From NCBI RefSeq assembly GCF_032062135.1, contig NC_092869.1, positions 43,489,534 to 43,553,533 on the forward strand: DNA of 64,000 nt, in the 5' to 3' direction. The translations under genes and the position numbers were made by a program. Below the pieces are notes generated by a model. That model saw only the letters and a list, made by a program, of their open reading frames with translations, was not told the DNA's origin and searched no databases. Positions 9,036-20,899 of the stretch are shown here, piece by piece. Numbering within the stretch: the stretch's first letter is position 1; every line of letters starts with the position of its first letter. The DNA comes from Pyxicephalus adspersus (taxonomy: Eukaryota; Chordata; Amphibia; Anura; Pyxicephalidae).

Positions 9036-10620
9036 GTGTTCTGTCATTTCTTTAAAGTCTTCCCCCTCCACCCAGAATCAGGGGATGCCATTGGTCAGAG
9101 CTGTGCTGTCCCCTGCCACATCACATGGTAGGATGAGGCCAATACAGACATGGTGGCTTCTCTGTGCCCGTTTCAATTATTATGTTCACCATGGAGCAGC
9201 CAAAGCAGCTTCCTGCCTCGGGGCCTTGTTTAGCTTTTATTTACCTTGGAATCCAATTATCTGCTGCAGTGTCATGTTAGAGCAATGCCATTCAAACCTG
9301 ATAAATGATATGATTTGGTGTGGGTGGGTAAAATTTTGCTTTGCTACCTGAGCTTTTTTTTTTTTTTTTTTTTTTTTTTTCAAAGTGGTATAATAAAGAT
9401 GAATGCAGCAAAAAGTGAGCACAAAGAGGTATGGTGGTGCTGATAAACAATAAGAGATACAATAGAGGAGGACTATTACAGAAGCCAAACCCACTGAGGA
9501 TGCAATAACAAAATGTAACAAATAATAAAGACAACCTTCCATTGTGTAGGAGCAGAGCCAAGAACCCATCAGTGAGCAGACAATGTATCCAATATGGAAG
9601 TACTTGTACCATCAATAACAGAGATCTGATAGGAATGTTTTACACTCGATATTGTGATCTGTGCTGCAAGGGGCAACGACTGGCAGACGACATGTAGCCA
9701 GGCCAAGCCATTCCGGATCCATTCTGTAGTCAGGCACAGAATGGATCTGGATTCCTGACATCCACAAAGCCAGGCAAATATATAGGAGAAGCAGTTCAAT
9801 CTGAGATGTCCATGTCGTGATCAGGTCCGGGTTAGAAGCTGTGGCTTCGCTTAAAGTTTACCAATGAGGCCAGGTGTGCACAGAGACCTGAGCTGCAGTA
9901 TTAAGGAATGACCAGCAGATAGTGAAGGTTCCGGGATAATTATTACAACTTACACTGCATCTTCTGCCCGTGCTGCTACCGGTATTACAGTTGGTGTGAC
10001 GTTTTGCACTTCAGAAATGGCTGAAGGGAATTATCAGCCATGTTGAAGGGTGGGTTTGACCTCTGAAATGCGTTGGCATACTTTACCAATCCCACAGACT
10101 ATCATGTGACCCAGGGTGTCAAAGCGCCATGCCCCATAATCCTCCATTCCTTGGTAGGACTATAATTTGGAATGCAAACTGGTCCATCCAATGGCACTTT
10201 AAAGAGGACCTTCCACTGGCAATATAAATATATAATGTGGATAAGTCATGTATGCACACCCTCAAATCCATGATTTCCATTGCTGGCATACACGCCATCT
10301 TTATTACTGGAACCACACTTCCTAATCCCTCCCCCCACAAGGGTATGTAGAGGTGAAGGCATGGGGATGATAGCTGGGCCAGCACGGTCAGTAGACACTG
10401 CTTTTACCTGCAGTTTTGTAAGTAGGTGACAGGTTCTCTTTATAATAAACTTGTCATGCTGGTGTCATGGAGGCCACCATGTATTCTAGGAACCGGACAC
10501 AGCCAGAAATGTTGGATATTTAACATGTAGGCAATCAGCATAAAATAAAAGGTTAATGGAACATAATAATAGAAAAACGACAGGAGTAAGATTTCTTTAT
10601 AAGCTGAAACTGGCATTTTC
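9036..10620. other. Intergenic spacer, no gene seen
   Basis: Holds a 27-base T tract (about 9354-9380) and otherwise ordinary sequence. No exon, RNA gene or clear transposon ends. Confidence 0.5.
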
Positions 10621-10735
10621 CCGTAATAAAAATGGCGGCATCATTACTTCCGGATCGTCTATCAGCCCTGCCTTGAGTGAAGATCGGTGATCGATGATAC
10701 AGTCTGAATGACGTCAGGCTTCTCCCGCGAGCGGC
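10621..10735 (+). promoter_or_regulatory. SPC25: SPC25 core promoter
   Basis: Just upstream of the SPC25 exon 1 donor are a YY1-type ATGGCGGC at 10632-10639, an ETS-type ACTTCCGG at 10646-10653, a perfect cAMP-response palindrome TGACGTCA at 10709-10716, an E2F-like TCTCCCGCG at about 10720-10728, and a TTTAAA at about 10740 that could act as a CHR element. E2F and CHR sites would fit the G2/M expression expected of a kinetochore gene. Factor binding is inferred from motif only. Confidence 0.6.
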
Positions 10736-10750
10736 AGCGTTTAAAATCAA
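10690..10750 (+). other. SPC25: SPC25 non-coding exon 1
   Basis: Ends at a consensus donor AATCAA/GTAAGT (10750/10751). The start site is not visible and is placed approximately. Translation begins in exon 2. Confidence 0.55.
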
Positions 10751-11116
10751 GTAAGTGGAGAAGAGAGCGAGCCGGTACCGGGAGGGGCGTGGTCACGGCA
10801 TGGAGGGGGCGGAGGAAGAGGCAGGGTAAAGGGGCAGACTGGGAGAGGGGCAGGGGAGTATTGTTAGTGATACAGAAGATAATATTACTTCCTTTGTACC
10901 CCCCTGGGGAGGGGGCTGTGGGGGTCACCAGGAAGGTCTCCGGTGGGGCCAATAATTGCCCCATTGTATAATGACAGCTGGGGGCAGCCATGTTCACTCA
11001 TTACGTAGGCGGGTTTGGCTTCCCCCTCTGTGGCCCTATGATCGCCCTGTATTGCTCCCCTCGGTGGGGTGACCGGCTTCCCTCTCACCCATCGTTATCT
11101 CTTCTCCAGGTTCACC

Positions 11117-14100
11117 ATGGCCGCCAAAACCGACGACGAGCAGGCCCTGTTCTCCTGTATGCAGGAATTCCGCAGCCGCTTCGTCAGTCAGAGCAACGAG
11201 GAGATCTCCATCCAGGGGGAGAGAGACGTGTACAAGGAATCGCTGAAGGAGCTCAAGGGTGGGTTTTTACCCCCCAGGAATAGCTAAATACCCCCGCCAT
11301 ACCCTACAGTTACCTGATACACCCCCTAATTAATGAACTGACACCCCAACAATGACCGAGAGATCCCTCCATCCAAAAGCAATGAGCCCATACAACCACC
11401 ACCTCCCAATAATGACCCAATACCCCCCTGCCTCTCCGAATAATGTCCTGAGAACCCCCCTTTCCCTACAATGTCCAGCCTGTCCCCCCAACAATGACCC
11501 AATACCCCCACCACCTCTGAACAATAACCAGATACCTTCCCTCACCCCCAATATTGTCCTGATCCCCCCCCGGCCTTACAATGACCTGATACACCCTGCT
11601 ACCTCCACAGCAGTGTCCTGATACCCTGCCTCCCCTACAATGACCAATCATTCCCCTACCACCCCCCAACAGTGACGCAATACCCCTCACCANNNNNNNN
11701 NNNNNNNNNNNNNNNNNNNNNNNNNNNNNNNNNNNNNNNNNNNNNNNNNNNNNNNNNNNNNNNNNNNNNNNNNNNNNNNNNNNNNNNNNNNNNNNNNNNN
11801 NNNNNNNNNNNNNNNNNNNNNNNNNNNNNNNNNNNNNNNNNNNNNNNNNNNNNNNNNNNNNNNNNNNNNNNNNNNNNNNNNNNNNNNNNNNNNNNNNNNN
11901 NNNNNNNNNNNNNNNNNNNNNNNNNNNNNNNNNNNNNNNNNNNNNNNNNNNNNNNNNNNNNNNNNNNNNNNNNNNNNNNNNNNNNNNNNNNNNNNNNNNN
12001 NNNNNNNNNNNNNNNNNNNNNNNNNNNNNNNNNNNNNNNNNNNNNNNNNNNNNNNNNNNNNNNNNNNNNNNNNNNNNNNNNNNNNNNNNNNNNNNNNNNN
12101 NNNNNNNNNNNNNNNNNNNNNNNNNNNNNNNNNNNNNNNNNNNNNNNNNNNNNNNNNNNNNNNNNNNNNNNNNNNNNNNNNNNNNNNNNNNNNNNNNNNN
12201 NNNNNNNNNNNNNNNNNNNNNNNNNNNNNNNNNNCACTCTCATGCAATAACAGTGCTTGACCCAGAAATATTTTTAACCTGGGTGGGAAGAAATTGAAGG
12301 CAGATGTTGGCCTCGGTATTGTGACCCAACTCATTAATAACTACCCAAAAGAGCCAGGTGGTTGCTGAAACGTCGGGTGGTGCACCCTGCTAAAAGGGGC
12401 TAGAGAAAAAACTGGATAACCTGGGTGATTTTCCCCAGTCAGCTTCCTTCTTTTTTTTTTTTTTCCCTGAGTTTGGTTGCTATTTGGCACCCACCTCCTC
12501 CTCCCAGGTTTTTATAGAAGTAAGAAGTCAAGGAAACTAAATGAAATAACTGAATTTGTCCACCCCGACCAGAGGCATCCCCTATAACCCCCAATAATGA
12601 CCCCCCCCCTTGATGCCATCTTCAGGGAGATGATTTTTCTCTTTTTCTTCACAGAAATTTGGGCTAGAAAATACAGAGAAGGGGAGCTGATGATTGAGAA
12701 GGTTCTGGAATTCAGGAAAGGTGAGCCGAGGGCTGGAAACTTCTGCTGGTGTATTGGGGCTGTAAGGTCCAAACAAGAACCCTCCGTCTTCCTGAGAACC
12801 CCTCACCCCTCCACTTATCTGACCGATGTGTGCTGGGGGGCAGGAGGTGGGAGGTACCAGTTTAAAGTCTTTGGTATGAACCAGCGTGGCAACAGAACAA
12901 AATCTGTGGCCAAGGCAGTGGGCAAGCTAACCCATTGTCCATGCTTGCCAGTTGCTGCCCTCGTGTGTCATGTGACCATATACAACCCTTACAGGCAGTC
13001 CTCAACCTAGAATTTTTTTTTAAGCTGTGTGGTAAGAAATTGGTAGGTGGGTGACAGCCCCTAAGTTGTTACCCAACTCTTCAGTAACCACCCAAAACCA
13101 GTCGGATGGTTACTGAAAAGTGCCGGATGGTGCGCCCAGCTAAAAGGGACTGGGGAGATCACTGCTTACAAGGTAATCCATAGAGGCACCAATACCATTG
13201 CAGCTTCATCATTGCACCAATCAGTAACTTTCTTTCAAAAAGCAAAATAATTCTATTTGTTATTTGAATCAGGATTATAAAAGTAAATCCAGAACCTATT
13301 TAACAGTACAGAAATCCAAAATTAATTCTGGACAGGTTAAACGATCTGCCATGCTGTAAAGTGGACCTGTCATTCGGATGATAGAAGTGATCATTGCTGA
13401 GCTCATTGTATAGAATGCGGATTGCCTGGATGTAAAGCTGATGTTTTGGGGTCAGTAGTGTCAGTCACACACAGGAAACACACAGGATGATGCGGGACCC
13501 AAACAAAGAAACCTCCTTGGGTTTAGTTCCACTTTAATGGCAACATATCAACACAGAGCAGGTAAGCTGTATATTACAGAACCAACGGCAGCTTACATCA
13601 TCATGTAGTTTGACTTTGTCATGTGGAATATTTTACTTTTTCCATTATTTTATTATAATTTACATTTTTCCACAAACCAATAAATGCTGCTGACTCCACA
13701 GCCCCGGGGCAGATTTAAGTCATTTCAGATGCTGCTATGTTAATGATGGAGCATTATACTGGCATAATATTTAATGCCCCCCTCTGTTCCTGTATGTAGA
13801 TGTGGATCGGCAGAACAGACTTATCGAGGAGAAGCAGGAGGACATCATACGCGAGATTGCCAAGCTGAAAGACAACGAGGAGCAGAGCGCAGAGTTGGCT
13901 GAACACATCCGGACATTACGGGAAGAGTTGAACAAGAAGAAGGAAAGTAAGTTCTACTCTGGGGCTGAGGACTGGGGTAACAGAACTGGACATTTAGAAG
14001 GGGGAGCAAGCTCGGGAGAATAATTTGGTAATGGGATTTCTTGTTCTGTTATAGTGGCGCTGGCTAATAAAAAAGCCAACAAAGAGAAACTGAAAGAACT

Positions 14101-15552
14101 TCAGAAATCCGCAGCTTTATTTAAAAATCGCCTGGGACTGGAGATCCGGAAACTGCGCGGTACGTACAACTATGATAGAAATCCACAGCGAGGGCAGAGA
14201 ATGGGTGGCCATTGCATTGCTCTCTTTAACCTGCATTTCATAGAGAAATTTGTTTTTGTTTTTTTCCCCTCTTTTCTCTCCTTTCTCTCCCTCTTTATTT
14301 CCCTCCTTCTTTCTGTCCTTTTTAGGGTTCAGGTGCATTGCAGCACAATTATTTTCAATGGTTGGCCTTAATACGCTGCATAGACCTACGTGACCCCTGG
14401 GTGTAACTCACCATTCCATCTTTCCTTCCCCAGGTGACAAACTGCAGTTTGTCTTTCGCTGTATCAACCCCAAGGACCTGGAGGAGCCATTTTCCTGCAT
14501 TATTTACTTTAACGAGGAAGGAGAATATCAGCGTAAGTCACATGGTGTACATTATAGAGCACTTTTCCTGCAGGATGCTCTCACATGTGCACCCACATAG
14601 CTCAGATGCTAGAACCCGAATACATCTGTGCATTGTAACATGCAATATCTTTTTCAATGATGCTTATTCAGATCTCGAGGATGCAAATGATCAAAACAAA
14701 TCAAAATGTCAGTGGGGGAGTTGTAAAAAGGCATATGGAATATTGCCCCAACTAAAGCTTAATCAAAATGAAGACCTGTTTTGCTGGAAGCTGCCATTGC
14801 CCTGCACCTGGGTTGCATGATGGTCCGGATACTTCAAATTGCAGTCAGTGTTATTGGCGTAAATGGTCAGGGAGATTCTGGTTTGTGGCTGATAAGATGC
14901 CCATTGTGGGTGAAAGTAAATGACTTATTCACAGCAACCCTCCTCCATTCACTGAGAATTGTTTTTAGGGAATGAGTCTTAAATTGGTAACAGACCAATC
15001 CCTTGTTTAGGGTCAATTGCAGCCTCAAATCGAATGTCTAGTTTGTGTCCAGGTGCTATGGTCGGGGTTAGTAAGAGGTCTGGTTTGTTTTTTCTTCTTT
15101 CATACACAAGGGGGCATCATCACTCTGCCCCCCCAAAATGTGCCGGTTAATGGACCCATTTGTTAAATACCAAATTCTAGCAGACTATAGGAATGTATGT
15201 GCCAGGTGTCCCAACATCAGAGGAACGACTTTTATAATGATCAGAAAGGTAGCAGCCTGGGATCTCTGCTGGGTCCCCACCCTCCATATTTTCACTACAG
15301 CGGATGTATCTAAGCATTATGAATAAATGCTCCAACGTTGCCTCACACAAACCTATTTCCCATTCTCTGAAAGGGCTTGTTTTAGACGCTATGATAATGG
15401 TGTCCTTTCCTCTCTCTGCAGTTGAAGGCTGCGATCCGCCATTGGAATGTATTGCAGAATATGAAAGGAAAATTCGGGAGACCAAAAACTTCTCCGCACT
15501 GCTCGCCAACCTGCGCAAATCTTTTGCAGCACTGTGCACTCAAGTAAAATAA
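11117..15552 (+). CDS. SPC25: Kinetochore protein Spc25 (NDC80 complex subunit)
   Basis: Coding exons: 11117-11258 (within exon 11110-11258), 12655-12720, 13800-13946, 14055-14159, 14434-14532 and 15422-15552, totalling 229 residues; human is 224. Spc25 pairs with Spc24 to anchor the NDC80 complex at the inner kinetochore, linking it to CENP-T and the MIS12 complex. Residues 1-150 form the coiled coil (heptad-like [39 protein letters not shown]). Residues 155-229 form the globular RWD-like domain ([34 protein letters not shown]). [15 protein letters not shown] before it is the family's best conserved block. The start ATG is in ACCATGG context and gives [12 protein letters not shown]. All five introns between coding exons are phase 1. 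All splice sites are GT-AG. No frameshift; the gene looks intact despite the gap in intron 2. Confidence 0.96.
11320..11692. repeat. Degenerate minisatellite in SPC25 intron 2
   Basis: C-rich units of roughly 30-40 bp around CAATGACC(C/T)AATACCCCC. It runs into the assembly gap at 11693. Confidence 0.8.
11693..12234. other. Assembly gap (Ns)
   Basis: 542 undetermined bases inside SPC25 intron 2, bordering a minisatellite. The exons on both sides join in frame and without missing residues compared with the family, so probably no coding exon is lost. Confidence 0.99.
12258..12480 (+). repeat. Dispersed hairpin repeat, copy 2
   Basis: CCCAGAAATATTTTTAACC, GTGACCCAACTC and GGTGGTTGCTGAAACG align with the copies at 2634 and 13003. 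It ends near a T-tract and lies in SPC25 intron 2. Confidence 0.65.
13003..13162 (+). repeat. Dispersed hairpin repeat, copy 3
   Basis: Lies in SPC25 intron 3. It has an 11-bp perfect inverted repeat, TTCAGTAACCA (13080-13090) and TGGTTACTGAA (13107-13117), with a 16-base loop. The arms are conserved in outline in the other two copies. Confidence 0.65.
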
Positions 15553-15639
15553 CCGGCACACATTGTAAATATTTGTACAGATTTCAATGTTTGTCCTTTC
15601 ATAATGTTTTGTGTTATCGTAAATAGTGTTTTTAACTAT

Positions 15640-15645
15640 AATAAA
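15640..15645 (+). terminator. SPC25: SPC25 poly(A) signal
   Basis: AATAAA lies 88 bases after the stop codon. A GT-rich stretch (GGGGGTCAATGTGTCTG) at about 15667-15683 suits the downstream element, so cleavage is probably near 15660. Confidence 0.85.
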
Positions 15646-15689
15646 AGTTTTCATGTTGTCACCTCTGGGGGTCAATGTGTCTGTTTTAT

Positions 15690-16400
15690 CATTGATCTCA
15701 GCAATAAGGATTTAATTGCGGGCTTAATAATACTGCATGTGGTAATTCAATATAAGCCCCTCTCCAGCCTAAACAGCGCCCCCCCCCCCCCAGCCTGAAC
15801 AGCGCACCCCCCCCAGAAAATAAAATCAAACCTACCTTTACCTTACATTCTGGTTCTGAGTTTTGGTCCCTTTGTGCGTGTCTATGCCACTGCCTATGAC
15901 TGGCCAGAGGTGGAGTCCTTTCCAGGACCAAAAGAAGATGATGTTTGCAAGGGATGGCAGCGCGACCCCAGGCATTGCTGGGTCCTGCACCCACAAATGG
16001 TGCTGGGGTCGGCGTAGGTCAGTATATTACCTCTGCAGAGTACTCGGGGAAATAAAAAGTCAGGAGGGGTAAGTGGAGGATGGTAGAGCAGGATTCATTT
16101 TTGCTAGACTAGGTGCTTCTGTAGGTGCTTACCCCTCAGCTAGCTAGAGTTAAGTGCTTGCAGCAAATGTTAAGTCACAGCTAGACACCGTGTAATGCAA
16201 CCACATACGGGGTCAGTGCTGTGCTGTCAGTGATTAGTAAGAAGATTATTTACATGAAACTGATCTATATTATACATGAGGATCTACAATCAATAAACAG
16301 ATTTCACTAATTTATTAGTGGTTATACTATGGGTTTGCAGCGTGATGTGCTACGCCAGGCCATGCACTTTAATCCTCCAGGTAGAAGCAGAGCGGTGATC
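15690..16400. other. Spacer downstream of SPC25
   Basis: Contains a C tract at about 15780-15791 and a short repeated CCAGCCTGAACAGCGC-like segment. No gene seen. Confidence 0.5.
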
Positions 16401-16404
16401 CTTG

Positions 16405-16553
16405 TTTATAAGCTCCTCAGTGCAGGGTCCTGTCCTGCTCCTCCTCCTCCTCTAACTGTTAGTATCTGTCTGTCATTTGCAACCCCTATTTAATGTACAG
16501 TGCTCCATAATAGGTTGGTGCTATATAAATCCTGTTTATTAATAATAATAATT
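16405..16553 (+). mobile_element. Solo LINE 3' tail
   Basis: ATAAGCTCCTCAGTGCAGGG, CCCTATTTAATGTACAGTGC, then TATATAAATCCTGTTTATTA and AATAATAAT. Same family as 3571-3730. Confidence 0.8.
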
Positions 16554-17028
16554 TCTCCATCTGAATCAGGGTGAGAATTGTGAGCAGAGCTAAGTCTGCA
16601 GGCAACGCTGCGATCCGGCACACATCATACAGGAGAATCTGCTCTCACCTGATGAGATCGTAACCGTATTGTCACCCCAAACTTACACACCTCCCATCTG
16701 CTTCATATACAGGGGAATCTCTGAGACTCGTTTCTGCAGGACAATGAAATAATCTGTTCAGGTAAATGTTAAGAAACTTATAGATTAGGGTGATTTTAGG
16801 TTTTACTGTAAGTGCTTGTTTTTTTTTTTTTTTACTCCTATTAATGTAAAGTGATGCTGAGCTGTGCTGTACTCTGAGCATTTCTCCACGTCTATATTGT
16901 GTCACCTTCTAGTTGATTTTCCCTGACCTGTAAGCAGAAAACTAGTGTAGCCACCCCATCTGGTTAGCTGCAATAGATGACAATTATGTTCTGGGGTTTG
17001 CTCAGTAGGTTGCAGTCCTTGTCATGTG

Positions 17029-17042
17029 CCAGTAGGGGGCAG
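17029..17042 (+). promoter_or_regulatory. CTCF-like core motif
   Basis: CCAGTAGGGGGCAG matches the CTCF core consensus at every defined position. Binding is not shown by sequence alone. Confidence 0.45.
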
Positions 17043-18600
17043 TTCAGCTCTGCTCAGTGCTCAGCCCATCACCTTCAATCAGAGGTGCTTTGTGTTTGTT
17101 GCACAGACAGGCTGATTTGCTGTGACAGGCTTGTGATGAGCTGAGATGGTGCTCAGCACTGAAGACACCGGTACCAGCAGATCTGCCTGCTATTGAATTG
17201 GAAGGAACGTAATGACAATCAGGGACACAGCTGTCACTGCCTGAGATACTAAATGAAGGAGACCGGGGAACGTTCTGCTCACATTGCATTACTTAACTCT
17301 GTGGTCCCTGGGCCGGAATATACAGGAGGTGGCCAATTAGAACCTCAAACCTCAAGTGGTGGCCCAGGGGCCTGGTGGGGCCATCCATAGTGTCCTGGGC
17401 TGAGATCATGCCTGCGTAATTCTTCTTTTACTTTCTGGGTCTCTCTATTTACATCTACAACAATCTAATATCATAAAAATATACATTGCTGTGTGTGTGT
17501 GTGTGTAGATATTCTTCCAGTGCTGAAATTTACACTGCTCTGCCACACAGCCAATTTTGTGACCTGACCTTTTTCTGTTGCAGTTAGCCATTACAGTTTG
17601 GTCTTCTCCCCACCCATATTGTGATTGGACAGTACCGAGTCTTCCATCCTGCCAGCTCTTTACATTTTTTAATTCTCCTCCCATAATCCTCTCTGCCTGG
17701 ACTGACCCAGGTTCTCTGCTGTTAAGATGCATAGAATTGTTATTCTGACTTCAGGTACTGGGGCTGTCGCAGCTTTATCACAAAGTATTTTGTTTTCCTG
17801 CATACTGGCATTCTGAAGTTTACATTTTGCCCGGTGACAGGTCCTCTTTCCTGGCTGAGTGAATATAACCGGCACCTTCTTTTCATCCACGCCGCAGTTT
17901 CTGCGATCGTTTTGGTCATTATGTCCGTCCTTTAATCTCCCGGCCTGCTGAGGATCATTTCAAAGACTTGCGCAGAAATCTGCCCCCAGGTAATGGAAAG
18001 ATAACTACATGACGCCCGCTTTGTTCTTCATCCCCATCATTGCACGCCTTTCTAGGGGCCACACTGGGGGATGGCGGGGTCACTGGATAGATATGTAGAG
18101 TGCGAGTGGCACCACAGTGTCTGATTTCTGGGGATTTGGTCTGCTGGATTGGGGTATCTGAGTCCTGGCAAGGCCATCTCCATCTACCAAGCATTTCCTG
18201 GGCCTTATCACTTGCTGAAATCCAGGGCCCTTCTTTGTGCCATGGCGGGTGTGGACCGTCTGTGTCACAGGGCCAATGTGGGCCCTAAAGAAGGCAAAGG
18301 AGGAGAATAAAAAAAAAACATCTGGGCACCGAGGAGGGCGGTGAACCCTGGTGGCCCTGCTCATATACCCAGAGTGACCACAATCAATGAGAGGCAACCC
18401 AGAATGAGAGGACCAGGCTCTCCTATAACCAGCAAGAGGTCAGGAAATCCAAAAACAAACAAAAATGGTGGCCAGCAGGGGCAACTTGAGGCATCAACAT
18501 GATCAGAAAAAACAAAATGGGGCTGGATAAAATTATGTGAGTGCAACATATGCACAGCATTCCAGTTCCATGTACACCTTAGCATTCAGTCAATTGGGCC
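17043..18600. other. No gene seen
   Basis: Includes a (GT)8 microsatellite at about 17492-17507 and a fragment GGTGACAGGTCCTCTTTCC that recurs at 26.6 and 43.2 kb. No exon or RNA gene recognised. Confidence 0.5.
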
Positions 18601-18745
18601 CCAGAAAAAAAGGGCCCTTGTTAATTACCTAATTAGGAGATCAGGAGTGATGAAAGGGAAATGCAGTCTGGGTAGACTTCTGGCTGCAATTGAGCACTCA
18701 TACAGGTGAGCCAGGCAGTTTACCAGGAAGTAATAATACCCATAA

Positions 18746-18924
18746 CCACAGGATGGCGTAAGTGCTTCCTTTGAGTAACACTCACTGACAGTTATAAACT
18801 TCAACCACAAGGCGGCGTGAGTGTACATATGGTATGCAGGTATATGTTTATACCACTAGATGGCAGGGGTACATACCCATATAACACACAAGGGCAAATA
18901 AAAACTTCAACCACAAGATGGCAG
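18746..18924 (+). promoter_or_regulatory. Four tandem CTCF-like motifs
   Basis: CCACAGGATGGCG (18746), CCACAAGGCGGCG (18805), CCACTAGATGGCAG (18853) and CCACAAGATGGCAG (18911) all lie on the plus strand, 48-59 bp apart. At least the second and fourth share the flank AACTTCAACCACAAG, so the array arose by local duplication. Confidence 0.5.
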
Positions 18925-18939
18925 ATATTAATGAAACGC

Positions 18940-19000
18940 TCACATCAACACGTTTCAGGTGTGAAACCCAACCCCTTCCTCAGTGCCGTAAACAATAAGA
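18940..19000 (-). repeat. Dispersed repeat with CGTTTC...CTTCCTCAG signature
   Basis: ACACGTTTCAGGTGTGAAAC followed by CCCCTTCCTCAGTGCCG is a minus-strand relative of the 8480-8650 repeat. Confidence 0.4.
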
Positions 19001-20128
19001 ACTCATCATAGCAGTAGAATAATTTTGTATGATTGGGTCCTGGGTTCAGTGCTCACAGGTGTTTTATCTGCATGGAGTTTGAGCTTGCCCCATCCATGTG
19101 TCTATGGAGGGGGCATTAAGCTGCAAGCTTCATTGTCTTTGATTTTTGCATATTTGTGACATGCGATGCAATGTTGTTGCTACAAAATTAATGAGAAAGC
19201 AGGAAGTAGCAGCTTCCATCGTTTTATTGCGCACAGGTCTGTGTATTCGGTGACCGCGCTCAGACTGCGGCATCTGCATCTGTGGGCGTCAGTTTGTTGT
19301 TTTTGTCGCCCGATGCTCTTTTTGCATCTTCTGGCTCTGGGGATGTGTGAAGCAGCTGTCACTCCTCTCTCTGATTGACGGCTAACATATCGCCAGCCAG
19401 ATGGATCCCCTGCCATGGCACTGAGGTGTAATGTGGGGTACAGGAAAAGCTCATCATGAGACGTCTGTCAAAGTTTGGGGACGCCGCGTTCTTTACATTC
19501 TAAGACTTAAACTTAAAGTGATAAAATGAAATCTGTGACTAACTGCTAGTGTGCAGCAGCGGGAAGATAAAATTCTGGGGTACTTGATGCCCCCTTAGCC
19601 CCCATGGAGCTGTGGTCACAGACACTGGTGTTCCCAATACAATGCTGGATCAATAGCCCTCTTTTGTGAGGATGCTGAGGGTCTGCCCACAACTTGGGGG
19701 CAATAGAAAGAAGAGAAGAGTGCCGGCTGTAGAGGGAAGGGGTATTCCTTGGGCAAAAATGATCAAATAACCCTTGCAGTGCAGGGGAGCCCCACCACAT
19801 TTTCCACCCTACCTGACGCTCATCCTTACATGATATGTGTGTAATATCTGTTGCTTATAGAGCTCAATAGCTAAAACATATTGACACAAATGAATCAGAG
19901 CTGTGACTCCGCCTCCTCCCTCTGCTATTGGTAGGGCACCTTCTGAGGATTCAATCAGAGACAGGTTGTGTGAAAGCAAACATGGACTGCTGTGCTGTCT
20001 CATTAGACATTCTTCAACGTAGATGTAACTCCTGGTGTTTGGTCATTTTTGTTTTTGCATTGGCACCCCCTGGCATTGCTCTCCCCAGTTTGTCTGTAAT
20101 ACCATTGCAGTGTAATATACATTTCTGC

Positions 20129-20143
20129 CCAGCAGATGGCAGC
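20129..20143 (+). promoter_or_regulatory. CTCF-like core motif
   Basis: CCAGCAGATGGCAGC matches the CTCF core at all defined positions, on the plus strand. Confidence 0.45.
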
Positions 20144-20643
20144 AACGCTCTATAAAGAAGCCCTGCAGGTTTTTCACCCATGATTTGGGTGAATAATTCC
20201 CCAGGTTTTATGGAAGCTGTGAGCTCCATATCAGGTACCTGTGTAGGGGTCCCGGGCTCTGCTGACTGGGATTGGTCAATTTTCTGCAGGATGAGGCAAT
20301 TTTTAAAAAAAGGCTGATGGATATTTTGGGGCAGCATGCTGTTCAGTATATGATGTCAGCTGTGCTGTCTGCTGATCTGGATTCAGTTTCCCTCAGTGTG
20401 CTCTGCATTAGATTTATTATAAAATGAAATGTTCAGTTGGGTGTCCTGCTCCCTCTCCATTGTCTGCAAATTACCAGACACATTCTTCTTGTATTTCTCT
20501 GGGTTCTGTTGTGATTTTGTGATTGTGAAATTGTAAATTGAATGACACATAAAAGTGAATTAATAACACACAAGGTGATGAATTACAAAATAATAAATGT
20601 AACACTGATGATGATGATACATTGTATTAAAATTCCTGCCATA

Positions 20644-20657
20644 ACACCCCCTAGTGG
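20644..20657 (-). promoter_or_regulatory. CTCF-like motif, opposite orientation
   Basis: On the minus strand reads CCACTAGGGGGTGT, facing the plus-strand motifs at 17.0-20.1 kb. Confidence 0.35.
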
Positions 20658-20699
20658 CTGGGAATTGTACTGCTCTTACTGCAAGGACCCCCTCTGTGT

Positions 20700-20895
20700 A
20701 CTGATTATTATTATTATTATTAATAATATTAATAATAATAATATTCATAATAATAATAGTAATAAACAGGATTTTTTATAGCGCCAACATATTACGCAGC
20801 TCTGTACATTAAAAAGGGGTTGCAAATGACGGACAGATACAGACAGTGACACAGGAGGAGAGGACCCTGCCCCGAAGAGCTTACAATCTAGGAGG
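20700..20895 (-). mobile_element. LINE 3' tail with (ATT)n microsatellite
   Basis: The (ATT/TAA)n tract at 20705-20765 is the tail end. Then come TATAGCGCCAACATATTACG and GAGGACCCTGCCCCGAAGAG, the minus-strand form of the solo LINE tail. Confidence 0.8.
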
Positions 20896-20899
20896 TGGT

